Below, in pieces: positions 6,254-14,453 of a stretch of DNA of 18,001 nt. A program made the position numbers and the translations under genes. The notes beneath the pieces are model-generated. The model did not search any database. It saw nothing but the letters and a program-made list of their open reading frames with translations, and was not told the DNA's origin. The DNA lies in contig JAATFN010000002.1 in NCBI GenBank assembly GCA_015655165.1, forward strand, positions 1 through 18,001, given 5' to 3'. Origin of the DNA: Betaproteobacteria bacterium (GTDB lineage Bacteria > Pseudomonadota > Gammaproteobacteria > Burkholderiales > Burkholderiaceae_D). Numbering within the stretch: position 1 is the stretch's first letter; the number at the start of each line of letters is the position of its first letter.

Positions 6254-8346
6254 ATAAAACCGTATTAGAGAGTGCATTGCAAAGATTGCAATTCGGTTTT
6301 CATCGCCAAGTGCCGCAGATACTGCAATCCGAATCATCTGAATGTGGTCTCGCATGTGTTGCGATGGTTTCCAGTTACTTTGGCTATGATACTGATTTGC
6401 ATAATCTGCGTCAGCGTTTCGGTATTTCATCTCATGGAGCGACGCTGGCACAATTAGTCGAAATAGCCAACGAATTGCAATTGCATACACGTCCGTTGTC
6501 TTTGGACATGGATGAAATCAAGGAATTGCGCTTGCCTTGTATTATGCACTGGAATATGAACCACTTTGTAGTGCTAGTGGAGGTGAGTAGCCATCATTAT
6601 GTCGTGCATGATCCTGCGTTCGGAAGGCGAAAATTACAAAAAGAAGAATTTTCAAAGCATTTTACCGGTGTTGCATTAGAACTCTGGCCAAATAGTAAAT
6701 TCAAAAAGGCCAGGCAGCATAGTAGTTTACGATTCGGAAAAATGCTCAGTAATGTCACTGGTCTCAATGCTACTCTGCTGAAGATATTTTCCTTATCGCT
6801 ATTAATCGAAGTGATTAATTTGTTGTTGCCTGTTGGTACGCAACTGGTGATGGACCATGTCATTATTGCCGAAGATCATAATCTATTACTGCTTATTTGC
6901 CTTGGATTGCTATTTTTCATCCTGTTTCGAAGTTTTGTCGGTATGTTTCGCGCCTGGATTTCGATTGTGATGGGAGTTTTAATCGATGTGCAGTGGAAAG
7001 CAGGATTGTTTGATCATTTATTGCGGCTGCCACTCGATTTTTTTGAAAAAAGAAAACTCGGCGATATTCAGGCACGCTTTTATTCCCTGGATGTGGTGCG
7101 GTCTACATTAACGACAGGTGTTGTTGACGGGATCATTGACAGTATCATGACCATTGGTCTATTTGTCATGATGTATTTATATGGTGGATGGTTGGTCTGG
7201 GTTGTATGTGGTTTTACTGTGATATACATGATCTTGCGTTTTTCAACCTATTATTACTACCGTCAGGCTTCTGAAGAAAAAATTGTCAAGGCTGCAAAAG
7301 CCAATTCACACTTCATGGAGACATTGTATGGTGTGAGTACATTAAAAGCATTGGGTCTGGCACCGTCGAGGCTGCAACAGTGGTTAAATCTGACTATCGA
7401 TACGGATAATGCCGGTATTCGTATGACACGGTTTGACATGATGTTTAGTGGTGCCAATACATTGATTTCAACATTGGACCAGTTGTTGATTTTATGGTTG
7501 GGTGCATCTCATGTGATGGATGACACATTAACACTCGGTATGTTTGTGGCCTTCAATGCATATCGTGGATCGTTTTCCGAACGTTCTGGTGCTTTGATTA
7601 ATCTTGTACTGCAGCTACGTATGCTTTCCTTGCATAGTGATCGTTTGTCAGACATAGTTTTTACAGAACCGGAAGTCATGAAAACATCGCGTAAATTGAT
7701 CGAGAAGGGAAAACCTGCATCTTTTGAAGTGAAAGATCTGGCATTTGAATATGACAGTATTTCCAAACCGATATTGTCTGGTTTGAATTTATTGGTCAAA
7801 GCTGGCGAGAGTGTGGCAATTACCGGTACATCCGGTATCGGTAAAACGACGTTAATGAAAATCATGGCAGGTTTATTGACACCATCAGGTGGCGTGATTC
7901 TTTTTAACGGTATTGATATACATAATGCCGGCTTGAATAATTACCGTAAATGCATTGCCTGTGTTTTACAAGACGATAAATTGTTTTCTGGGTCTATTGC
8001 GGAAAATATTATCGGTTTTTCGGAAGAGAAAGATGAAGAACAGATGATTGAATGCGCCAAACAATGCAATATCCATAATGAGATTATGGATATGCCTATG
8101 GGGTATGAGACATTGTTAAGTGAATTGGGTGGCGGTTTGTCTGGCGGACAAAAGCAACGTCTCTTGATCGCACGTGCCTTATATCGTCGTCCTAATTTGT
8201 TATTCCTTGATGAGGCAACCAGCCACCTTGATCTGGACAATGAAGCGCATATCAATGCATCTATTGCAGCGCTGAATATTACCCGTATTTTTATTGCGCA
8301 TAGACCGTCAACCATTGAATCAGCTGACCGGGTAATTAAACTTTAA
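6250..8346 (+). CDS. CvaB-type C39-peptidase ABC transporter (PCAT), bacteriocin exporter
   Basis: An inner-membrane ATP-driven exporter that also cuts double-glycine leaders. The 698-aa product has the full three-part layout. The N-terminal C39 peptidase has oxyanion Gln26, catalytic Cys32 in SECGLACVAM, His105 in MNHFVVLV and Asp121 in HDPAFG, the positions expected for CvaB. The transmembrane domain runs about 165-450 (VINLLLPVGTQLVMDHVI; LPLDFFEKRKLGDIQARF). The nucleotide-binding domain has Walker A GTSGIGKTT (526-534), Q-loop VLQDDKLFSGSIAENI, signature LSGGQ (630-634), Walker B LLFLDE with Glu655, and His684. The D-loop reads SHLD rather than the common SALD. All catalytic residues are present, so it should be active. 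It is coupled by ATGA overlap to the fusion protein. Its likely substrate is the divergent precursor at 4218-4502. No clear terminator follows. Confidence 0.95.
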   Translation: MNKTVLESALQRLQFGFHRQVPQILQSESSECGLACVAMVSSYFGYDTDLHNLRQRFGISSHGATLAQLVEIANELQLHTRPLSLDMDEIKELRLPCIMHWNMNHFVVLVEVSSHHYVVHDPAFGRRKLQKEEFSKHFTGVALELWPNSKFKKARQHSSLRFGKMLSNVTGLNATLLKIFSLSLLIEVINLLLPVGTQLVMDHVIIAEDHNLLLLICLGLLFFILFRSFVGMFRAWISIVMGVLIDVQWKAGLFDHLLRLPLDFFEKRKLGDIQARFYSLDVVRSTLTTGVVDGIIDSIMTIGLFVMMYLYGGWLVWVVCGFTVIYMILRFSTYYYYRQASEEKIVKAAKANSHFMETLYGVSTLKALGLAPSRLQQWLNLTIDTDNAGIRMTRFDMMFSGANTLISTLDQLLILWLGASHVMDDTLTLGMFVAFNAYRGSFSERSGALINLVLQLRMLSLHSDRLSDIVFTEPEVMKTSRKLIEKGKPASFEVKDLAFEYDSISKPILSGLNLLVKAGESVAITGTSGIGKTTLMKIMAGLLTPSGGVILFNGIDIHNAGLNNYRKCIACVLQDDKLFSGSIAENIIGFSEEKDEEQMIECAKQCNIHNEIMDMPMGYETLLSELGGGLSGGQKQRLLIARALYRRPNLLFLDEATSHLDLDNEAHINASIAALNITRIFIAHRPSTIESADRVIKL

Positions 8347-8675
8347 CTAAATTGTTCATCCGGCTTTGCAATCGCAATACACATGCCATACATCTTTGTG
8401 AAGTGCTGTTCAAGTCATCAGCCAGCCATTTAAATACTGCCATAATATTTCCCATTGGGTTATTACTGCCAATCAATACGAGAGCATAATCAACGTGGGT
8501 CTATAGCGCTCTTTTGTTGATCGATGTTGACATTGAATAGCAGCATCCATTGCGTATAAAATTGCAGGTAATGAATTTTTTGATAGAAAAAGAATACAGA
8601 CATGGCATACATAGTATGCTCTATCGTATTGCCAGGTTTATTATGGTGTTGTTTACATTTCAGGAGACAAAAGGC
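8347..8675. other. Intergenic stretch between exporter and SDR gene
   Basis: About 330 AT-rich bases without a recognisable gene, and no clear Rho-independent terminator for the exporter operon. A TTGACA at 8527-8532 and a TATAAA at 8555-8560 resemble promoter boxes for the SDR gene, but the 22-base spacing is too long for a standard promoter. Frames running into this stretch from within the SDR gene on the minus strand look like shadows. Confidence 0.4.
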
Positions 8676-9434
8676 ATGGCAGCAGCTAAAAAAATAGCAT
8701 TGATTACTGGTGCGGGCTCCGGTATTGGCCGACAAATTACATTGACGCTATTACAGGAAGGTTATACGGTCGTTCTGGCATGTCGCAGGCTTGATGCGCT
8801 GGAAGAAACGATCAAACTCGCCGGAAAAGATGGGGAAAACGCATTGCCGGTATCTGCCGACATTAGTGATCCTGCTTCTGTGAAAGCATTATTTACCAAA
8901 ATAAAAGAAAAATTCGGCAGACTCGATCTCCTGTTTAACAATGCCGGTGTTTTTGCACCGCAAGTATCATTGGAAGAATTAAGTTTTGATCAATGGCAGG
9001 CATCGGTCAATATCAATCTGACTGGGGCATTTCTGTGTACGCAAGAAGCATTCAAGATCATGAAAGACCAGTCCCCACAGGGTGGGCGCATCATCAATAA
9101 CGGCTCTATTTCGGCACATGCACCACGTCCGTTTGCCGTGTCGTATACCGCAACTAAACATGCAATTACGGGCTTGACTAAAGCGGCTTCATTAGATGGG
9201 CGTCGTTACAATATTGCATGTGGTCAGATCGATATCGGTAATGCGGCGTCAGCCATGACGGCCAGCATGAGTAAAGGATCGATGCAAGCGGACGGTTCAT
9301 TAAAGCCGGAGCCTACAATGGGCGCCGAACATGTTGCCAAAGCGATTATTTATATGGATAGCTTGCCGTTGGAGGCCAACGTGCAGTTCATGACGGTGAT
9401 GGCGACAAATATGCCCTATATTGGCCGGGGTTAA
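8676..9434 (+). CDS. Short-chain dehydrogenase/reductase (SDR), classical type
   Basis: A cytosolic NAD(P)-dependent oxidoreductase with a Rossmann fold. The 252-aa product has the classical SDR motifs in order: TGAGSGIG (11-18) for the dinucleotide, ADIS near 61-64, NNAG (88-91), Asn113, the catalytic Ser144, and Tyr157-x3-Lys161. Arg37-Arg38 after the second strand suggest NADP(H) preference. The substrate cannot be read from the sequence. ATG 8676 is chosen because AGGAGA lies 8 bases before it and the Rossmann motif is at the usual distance; a longer frame from 8550 has neither. The gene stands alone, after the exporter and before a putative IS end. Confidence 0.9.
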   Translation: MAAAKKIALITGAGSGIGRQITLTLLQEGYTVVLACRRLDALEETIKLAGKDGENALPVSADISDPASVKALFTKIKEKFGRLDLLFNNAGVFAPQVSLEELSFDQWQASVNINLTGAFLCTQEAFKIMKDQSPQGGRIINNGSISAHAPRPFAVSYTATKHAITGLTKAASLDGRRYNIACGQIDIGNAASAMTASMSKGSMQADGSLKPEPTMGAEHVAKAIIYMDSLPLEANVQFMTVMATNMPYIGRG

Positions 9435-9466
9435 TTGCTGTCGGGAAATAAAAAAATGCAGTGTTG

Positions 9467-9515
9467 TGAACTGTACCCCAAAAGTTGGACATCACGTCTG
9501 ACCTATGGGGTGTTT
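9467..9515 (+). mobile_element. Possible IS3-family element tip (remnant)
   Basis: The stretch beginning TGAACTGTACCCCAAAAG and continuing TTGGACA resembles the terminal inverted repeat of IS3-family (IS150-like) elements, with the 5'-TG tip outward at 9467. Such elements often continue with a TGGGGTGTTTTTATG-like leader to their first ORF, as seen at 9506-9520. The 3' end of ubiX begins here, so at most about 50 bases remain. The same bases also form a hairpin listed separately, so similarity by chance is possible. Confidence 0.4.
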
Positions 9516-9517
9516 TT
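9475..9517 (+). terminator. Possible terminator for the SDR gene
   Basis: ACCCCA (9475-9480) pairs with TGGGGT (9506-9511), followed by GTTTTT. The inner arms pair only in part and the loop is long, so termination strength is uncertain. It overlaps the putative IS tip. Confidence 0.35.
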
Positions 9518-10115
9518 ATGCTGACTGGTTTTTTAACCCCTGCCATCTTGGCGCGATATCATGGGCGACAGAAAACAAATCCAGCACACGGGCAATTGTA
9601 TGGTCGACCATTTCTTCAATGGTTTGTGGGCGGTGATACAAGGCTGGCAGGGGAGGATAAATAATGCCCCCCATTTCTGTCACAGATGTCATGTTGCGTA
9701 AATGTGCCAGATTAAATGGTGTCTCACGTACCATGAGTAAAAGTCGGCGGCGTTCTTTTAGTACCACATCTGCTGCACGGGTGATGAGATTATCGGATAA
9801 GCCGTTTCCTACTGCCGCTAATGTGCGCATCGAACAGGGCGCTATAATCATGCCATCGGAAGCAAACGAGCCGCTGGCAATTGTCGCACCGACGTCACGG
9901 ATATTGTGAACGACGTCGGCTAACGCCTCAACATCTTTTCTGGACATATCGAGTTCGTGATGCAGGTTCAAGACACCCGCTTCTGACACCATTAGATGGG
10001 TTTCGATTGCCGGTATGGTCTTTAATATTTGCAACAGGCGAACGCCATAGATCACACCGGTCGCTCCTGTGATGGCGACAATCAAACGCTTGTGCGATAG
10101 CGGCTCGCGCATCAT
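9516..10115 (-). CDS. ubiX: Flavin prenyltransferase UbiX
   Basis: UbiX attaches a dimethylallyl group to FMN, making the prenylated flavin cofactor needed by the UbiD decarboxylase in ubiquinone synthesis. The 199-aa product is of usual length and carries the flavodoxin-like N-terminal motif ITGATGVIYGVRLL, the SGSFASDGMIIAPCSMRTLAAV segment with the conserved serines, the basic VLKERRRLLLMVRETPF segment, and the MGGIIYPPLPALYHRP loop. All key family motifs are present. Two ATGs in tandem (10115 and 10112) could start it; neither has a strong ribosome site. It starts 3 bases after the grxD stop, so the two are probably co-transcribed and translationally coupled. The grxD-ubiX pair is common in betaproteobacteria. 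Confidence 0.96.
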   Translation of the reverse strand: MMREPLSHKRLIVAITGATGVIYGVRLLQILKTIPAIETHLMVSEAGVLNLHHELDMSRKDVEALADVVHNIRDVGATIASGSFASDGMIIAPCSMRTLAAVGNGLSDNLITRAADVVLKERRRLLLMVRETPFNLAHLRNMTSVTEMGGIIYPPLPALYHRPQTIEEMVDHTIARVLDLFSVAHDIAPRWQGLKNQSA

Positions 10116-10118
10116 TGA

Positions 10119-10430
10119 TTACTTGGCAAATAAGGCCTGCAGCTCACCGGATTCGTACATTTCGGCCAAGATGTCCGAGCCACCAATAAATTCGCCATTG
10201 ACATATAGTTGGGGAATGGTTGGCCAGTTGGAATAGGTTTTGATACCTTCGCGTATTTCACCGTTTTCCAGTACATTGACTGTCACGACATTGGTAGCGC
10301 CACTGGCTTTTAACAACTGGATAGCACGTCCGGAGAAACCACATTGCGGAAATTGGGCCGTGCCTTTCATGAACAGGACGACTGGGTTGGCTGTAACGGT
10401 TTCTTTGATCAATGCTTGTACGTCGCTCAT
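10119..10430 (-). CDS. grxD: Monothiol glutaredoxin Grx4/GrxD
   Basis: A CGFS-type monothiol glutaredoxin that carries [2Fe-2S] clusters with glutathione and takes part in iron-sulfur assembly and delivery. The 103-aa product has MKGT (21-24), the active-site CGFS (30-33) preceded by FPQ, then WPTIPQLYVNGEFIGGSDI for glutathione binding. AAGG lies 8 bases before the ATG. ubiX follows 3 bases after its stop. In many Burkholderiales grxD follows prfA and prmC, which are absent here; instead a terminator and hpf lie upstream. Confidence 0.96.
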   Translation of the reverse strand: MSDVQALIKETVTANPVVLFMKGTAQFPQCGFSGRAIQLLKASGATNVVTVNVLENGEIREGIKTYSNWPTIPQLYVNGEFIGGSDILAEMYESGELQALFAK

Positions 10431-10462
10431 GGCTATTACCTTAAAAAAATCGGAATGTCCCC

Positions 10463-10468
10463 ATTATA
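10463..10468 (-). promoter_or_regulatory. Possible -10 box for grxD-ubiX
   Basis: The minus strand reads TATAAT here, 33 bases upstream of the grxD ATG and downstream of the hpf terminator. The expected -35 position holds only a poor match. A promoter is needed in this gap because the terminator at 10533-10557 separates grxD from hpf. Confidence 0.4.
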
Positions 10469-10532
10469 TGAAAAAGTACGACATCGCGTTGGAAAGAACG
10501 TCAATTCCTGAAAGGAAAGGTGTTTTTCCAAC

Positions 10533-10557
10533 AAAAAAGGGCGTTGATACGCCCTTT
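10533..10557 (-). terminator. Rho-independent terminator after hpf
   Basis: Nine-base arms (AAAGGGCGT and its complement) close a 4-base loop. On the minus strand the stem runs into a T-tract (the A-run 10533-10538 on the plus strand). It lies 25 bases beyond the hpf stop and ends the long minus-strand operon. Confidence 0.88.
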
Positions 10558-10581
10558 CGTCATTTGTAACAAATGCCGTTG

Positions 10582-10938
10582 CTATGTTGGTACGACTTCG
10601 ATTGTTTCTTCTTGTTCGTGCGTCAGTTTGGTCGCGTAATGGCTTTGTACACGCTCTTTATATTTGATTACCTGACGATCCAGCTTATCGATGACCGTAT
10701 CGATTGCCGCATACAGATCCTGGGCGATGCTCTCGGCATGCAGGTCTTTTCCCTTTAATCGCAGGTTGATTTCAGCTTTGTGCCGTTTTTCTTTTTCTAT
10801 TGAAGCACCAACGCTAAAAATGGCATGAATATCAATCACCTGATCAAAGCGCTTAGTAATACGACTCAGCTTACTTTGTGCATAATCACGGATGGAAGGG
10901 GTTAAATCAAGATGGTGTCCACTAATTGTCAAATTCAT
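10582..10938 (-). CDS. hpf: Ribosome hibernation promoting factor (short form)
   Basis: HPF binds the small ribosomal subunit and helps form inactive 100S dimers in stationary phase. The 118-aa product is the short, single-domain type. It shows MNLTISGHHLDLTPSIRDYAQSKL at the N-terminus, KEKRHKAEINLRLKGKDLHAE in the middle, and DLYAAIDTVIDKLDRQVIKYKER, followed by an acidic tail EQEETIEVV. AGGAG lies 6 bases before the ATG. It follows rpoN by 111 bases, the usual rpoN-hpf order; ptsN and hprK, which often come next, are missing here. Confidence 0.95.
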   Translation of the reverse strand: MNLTISGHHLDLTPSIRDYAQSKLSRITKRFDQVIDIHAIFSVGASIEKEKRHKAEINLRLKGKDLHAESIAQDLYAAIDTVIDKLDRQVIKYKERVQSHYATKLTHEQEETIEVVPT

Positions 10939-11049
10939 ACGGCACTCCTATCGTAAAGTTGTCGTTTATTTCGACGCACCCAGTGACAAAAAATATACGC
11001 CGATGTCACGACTTGAAACGTGTTGCGTGTTGGGCAACATAGAGATTGT

Positions 11050-12513
11050 CTAAAGCGCTTTTCGCAGTGTAACAGGAGGAATTTTGAGTATTTCGCGGTA
11101 TTTGGCCACTGTACGTCTTGCGACAACCATACCTTGTTCCGCCAGCATATCTGCAATCTTGCTATCAGACAGAGGTGTTTTCGGGTTTTCTTCTCCTATC
11201 AATTGTTTAATAAGAGCTCGTATCGCAGTTGAAGACGCTTCACCGCCTGTTTCTGTCGCTACGTGGCTGCCAAAAAAGTACTTTAACTCGAACATGCCAT
11301 GTGGTGTCAGCATGTATTTTTGCGTTGTCACGCGAGAAATCGTACTCTCATGTAAACCAAGTGTATCAGCAATTTCTCTTAATACAAGCGGTTTCATTGC
11401 GACAGCCCCATGCGTGAAAAAATTTCGCTGACGTTCAACAATTGCTTGGGAAACACGCAAAATCGTATCAAAACGCTGACGCATGTTTTTGATGAGCCAC
11501 TTGGCTTCCTGGAGCTGCGTCGATAGCACGCCTTCCGATTTACTGTTACGTAGCGCATTGGCATATAACGCATTAATGCGCAGATTTGGAATGACGTGAC
11601 TATTTAATGCAGCATACCAGCCTTGTTTGCCATATTGGATAATCACGTCGGCAACAACATAGTCGGTCGACTCCGACACAAAAAGTGCGCCAGGGTGTGG
11701 ATAACAGCGTTGCATGGCAATTTGTACTTCACGCAAGTCCTCGTCATCACAGTCGAGTGCCTTTTTGATTTTGTTGAAGTCACGTTGTGCAAATAAGGTC
11801 AAATAATCGTCAACAATTTGTAGCGCCAGTCTGCGTATGACAAACGGTACTTTGGGGAGTTGTTGTAATTGCAACGCCAGGCACTCTGAAGGTGTACGTG
11901 CACCGACACCGACCGGATCAAAATGTTGCAATAGTTTTAATGCTGATGACATTTCTTCGATCTCGATATCGAGTTCGGTCGGTAAGTAGGCATGGATTTC
12001 TTCGAGCGACTCGTCCAGATAGCCCTGATCATTCAATGCATCAATTAATACGGTCAGTAATCCGAGATCACGTGTTGTGTGCGCTGTAACACGGGCCTGC
12101 TCCAGCAAATGTTCACGTAGTGTGATGCCATGCGCCTCTAACTGTGGTTTGGCATCTTCATCATCGGAAGAATAGTTTGTGCGGGTGCTGTCGTCGAAGC
12201 TCCAGCTGGCATCATCACTAACGGATTCGCTAGTGGTGTTGTCATTGTCTGCGGCTTCCGAACTTGTTGAAGTCGATTCTGCAACGCTTGCAGGTGTTGT
12301 GGGTTGCGAGCCTGAGTAGGAACCATCAGCCAATAGTCTGACTGAATTGTCCAGTGCGTCATCAAGACGTTCCAACAGTGGATTTTCCGTCAGCATTTGC
12401 TCCAACTCCTGATGCATCTCCAATGTGGATAACTGGAGTAAGCGTATAGATTGTTGAAGCTGCGGTGTTAATGCAAGATGCTGGGATGTACGGAGTTGGA
12501 GGGACGGCTTCAT
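11050..12513 (-). CDS. rpoN: RNA polymerase sigma-54 factor RpoN
   Basis: The alternative sigma factor for -24/-12 promoters, needing AAA+ enhancer-binding activators. The 487-aa product is full length. Region I (about 1-50) is the Gln/Leu-rich activator-responsive part (ALTPQLQQSIRLLQLST). Region II (about 60-121) is Ser/Asp-rich and acidic. The core-binding domain follows (FDPVGVGARTPSECLALQL). The helix-turn-helix region LGLHESTISRVTTQKYM and the RpoN box ARRTVAKYRE (465-474) recognise DNA. It starts 15 bases after the lptB stop, the common lptB-rpoN order. No good ribosome site is visible before the ATG. Confidence 0.97.
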   Translation of the reverse strand: MKPSLQLRTSQHLALTPQLQQSIRLLQLSTLEMHQELEQMLTENPLLERLDDALDNSVRLLADGSYSGSQPTTPASVAESTSTSSEAADNDNTTSESVSDDASWSFDDSTRTNYSSDDEDAKPQLEAHGITLREHLLEQARVTAHTTRDLGLLTVLIDALNDQGYLDESLEEIHAYLPTELDIEIEEMSSALKLLQHFDPVGVGARTPSECLALQLQQLPKVPFVIRRLALQIVDDYLTLFAQRDFNKIKKALDCDDEDLREVQIAMQRCYPHPGALFVSESTDYVVADVIIQYGKQGWYAALNSHVIPNLRINALYANALRNSKSEGVLSTQLQEAKWLIKNMRQRFDTILRVSQAIVERQRNFFTHGAVAMKPLVLREIADTLGLHESTISRVTTQKYMLTPHGMFELKYFFGSHVATETGGEASSTAIRALIKQLIGEENPKTPLSDSKIADMLAEQGMVVARRTVAKYREILKIPPVTLRKAL

Positions 12514-12528
12514 CAGTGTGCAATCAAC

Positions 12529-13275
12529 CTACATGCGGAAGTGTTCTCCCAGATAGACACGTCGCACGGATTCATCAGCAATGATGTCATCGGGACTGCC
12601 ACTGGCAAGTACGGTTCCTTGATTAATAATGTAGGCACGATCACAAATACCCAGCGTTTCACGTACGTTATGGTCCGTAATTAATACACCAATACCACGT
12701 CCTTTCAAAAAGCGCACAATACGCTGGATTTCGATCACGGCAATCGGATCAATCCCGGCAAATGGCTCATCTAACAATACAAAGCGAGGATTGGTGGCTA
12801 ATGCACGTGCGATTTCCACACGCCGCCTTTCGCCACCGGACAATGACAAGGCCTGACTTTCACGAATCTTTTCGATTTGCAGATCATGCAGCAATGCGTT
12901 TAACTGTTCGGTAATCTGCGCTTCTGTCAGGGGTATACCGTGATCTTTGCGCAACTCCAAGACAGCACGAATGTTATCTTCAACACTCAGCTTACGAAAC
13001 ACAGAAGCCTCTTGCTGCAAATAAGATAATCCCAGTGTAGCACGCTGATGAATCGGCAAGCGGGAGATATCGACACCGTAGATATCGATTTCGCCGCCGT
13101 CAGAAGGCACAATACCGACAATCATGTAAAACGACGTTGTTTTACCGGCCCCGTTAGGGCCTAACAAGCCAACGACTTCCCCGCAGTCAACCTTCAAGGA
13201 TACATCATGGACAACTTGCCTTGCACCGTAACTTTTTTGTAGGCCACGTACTACCAGGGAACTCTTCGTCATCAT
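12529..13275 (-). CDS. lptB: LPS export ABC ATPase LptB
   Basis: The cytoplasmic ATPase that powers LPS extraction from the inner membrane with LptF, LptG and LptC. The 248-aa product shows Walker A GPNGAGKTT (39-47), Q-loop YLQQEASVFRKL (about 85-96), signature LSGGE (145-149) followed by RRRVEIARAL, Walker B FVLLDE (165-170), PFAGIDPIAV, and His202 in ITDHNVRET. SLQQEASVFRKLTV-like sequence after the Q-loop is distinctive of LptB among ABC ATPases. The start overlaps the lptA stop by four bases (ATGA), indicating coupled translation. Confidence 0.97.
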   Translation of the reverse strand: MMTKSSLVVRGLQKSYGARQVVHDVSLKVDCGEVVGLLGPNGAGKTTSFYMIVGIVPSDGGEIDIYGVDISRLPIHQRATLGLSYLQQEASVFRKLSVEDNIRAVLELRKDHGIPLTEAQITEQLNALLHDLQIEKIRESQALSLSGGERRRVEIARALATNPRFVLLDEPFAGIDPIAVIEIQRIVRFLKGRGIGVLITDHNVRETLGICDRAYIINQGTVLASGSPDDIIADESVRRVYLGEHFRM

Positions 13276-13817
13276 TGCTCTTTCGTCGAATTAACACGTG
13301 GCTGAATAATCGCTGTCACGCGTTTTCCTTCAGTAGAAGATGAATCCGGTGAGTTGTTCTTGGCGGAATACATTTCGGTACTACTATCGTAAGTAATGAA
13401 TTCTCCACTGATTTCATCGGTCGTTCTTGTCCCATTTAACCGGCGCATATGTGCTTTGGTAAAGAGTTTGGCAACTTCTGTATGCCCGTCATACTCAATA
13501 CGTTCAGCTTCGCCTTCAATCCACAAATCAGGCCCGCCATCGCGTTGTTGGCGCAAGCTTGCCAATTTACCAGATGCCGCATACAGTGTCGCTTCTTCAA
13601 AGCCTGCAGGTGTGGTGACCAAAACGACTTTACCTGCTTTAATCAATAAGGTACCGCGTGTTAGCACTACATTGCCTGTAAACGTTTTCATATGTTTGGC
13701 ATTGTCGTAAACCATCTGGTCAGCCTCGATTTTTGTGGGCTGTGCAGAGTCCGAGTCGGCTGTATGGCCGGTGCTACTGAATAATACGGCAGCAAATAAT
13801 ATTAAAAAACGTTTCAT
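13272..13817 (-). CDS. lptA: LPS transport periplasmic bridge protein LptA
   Basis: LptA forms the periplasmic filament that carries LPS from LptC to LptD. The 181-aa product has a signal peptide (MKRFLILFAAVLFSSTGHTA, probable cut after TA), then an OstA/LptA beta-jellyroll core: PTKIEADQMVYDN, KTFTGNVVLTRGTLLIKAGKVVL, DLWIEGEAERIEYD and ISGEFITYDSSTEMYSA. Length is near that of E. coli LptA (185 aa). The tail is Ser-rich. It lies 27 bases after lptC and overlaps lptB by four bases. Confidence 0.94.
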   Translation of the reverse strand: MKRFLILFAAVLFSSTGHTADSDSAQPTKIEADQMVYDNAKHMKTFTGNVVLTRGTLLIKAGKVVLVTTPAGFEEATLYAASGKLASLRQQRDGGPDLWIEGEAERIEYDGHTEVAKLFTKAHMRRLNGTRTTDEISGEFITYDSSTEMYSAKNNSPDSSSTEGKRVTAIIQPRVNSTKEQ

Positions 13818-13844
13818 TCCACTCTTATATACGTATCGGTATTG

Positions 13845-14453
13845 TTATCGGTTACGCATGTCTTGTTGATAAGTACCGCGTACATTATGCAACAGGCGTA
13901 ATTCTTGTAATTCGTTATTGGCAATCATGCCGGTACTGTTCATGACAGAAGAACCTATTGTAATTTCAACAGGTTTATCTGTTTTGATGATGTTCTCGTC
14001 CGGTAGCAACAACAAGTATTCAGAAGACAGGTGTATGCGTTGGGCTTGCTTAAATTGCGCGCGGTTGCCCTGTACATCGTCATACAAATGAATCTTTGTC
14101 TGGTTGTCTTCAATGACCCCGCGTTTTGCACGTAAGGTCATTGATGCTTTATTGCTATCGAGACTGGTAAATACCGGTAAAGTGACTTCATAGGAGTCCG
14201 TGTCCGGTAAATGTGTCATTCTTTGCCCGGAAATATCATAACGAGGACGTCCGTCAACAGCCATTTTTACATATTTGAACTGCTCAATATAATAATCAGG
14301 TTTACCTTGTATACGCTGGATATGATCTGTTTCGTCACCTTGGTGAACTAACTTCAAGATCCAGAAACTACCCATTAATAATGCCACCAACAATGTAATA
14401 AACAGGATGATGCGAAGTCGTTGTGCCGAATTTTGCGCGTTGTCCTGACTCAT
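13845..14453 (-). CDS. lptC: LPS export bitopic protein LptC
   Basis: LptC is anchored in the inner membrane and takes LPS from LptB2FG to LptA. The 202-aa product has one N-terminal membrane anchor (about residues 13-36, ILFITLLVALLMGSFWILKL) and a periplasmic jellyroll domain with PDYYIEQFKYVKMAVDGRPRY, RAKRGVIEDNQTKIHLYDDV and SEYLLLLPDENIIKTDKPVEI. The sequence is weakly conserved, as usual for LptC, but position between kdsC and lptA makes the call secure. Its start overlaps the kdsC stop by four bases. Confidence 0.94.
   Translation of the reverse strand: MSQDNAQNSAQRLRIILFITLLVALLMGSFWILKLVHQGDETDHIQRIQGKPDYYIEQFKYVKMAVDGRPRYDISGQRMTHLPDTDSYEVTLPVFTSLDSNKASMTLRAKRGVIEDNQTKIHLYDDVQGNRAQFKQAQRIHLSSEYLLLLPDENIIKTDKPVEITIGSSVMNSTGMIANNELQELRLLHNVRGTYQQDMRNR

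Noticed and set aside
8527..8560. TTGACA and TATAAA as a sigma-70 promoter for the SDR gene
   Set aside because: The spacing of 22 bases is too long for a standard promoter. It is recorded only as a comment in the intergenic entry.
8550..8675. A longer N-terminus for the SDR protein
   Set aside because: The extra 42 residues do not belong to the SDR fold, while ATG 8676 has a strong AGGAGA site and the usual distance to TGxxxGIG.
8490..8735. An 81-codon minus-strand frame running from the SDR gene into the intergenic region
   Set aside because: It starts inside the well-supported SDR coding sequence on the other strand and shows no family features.
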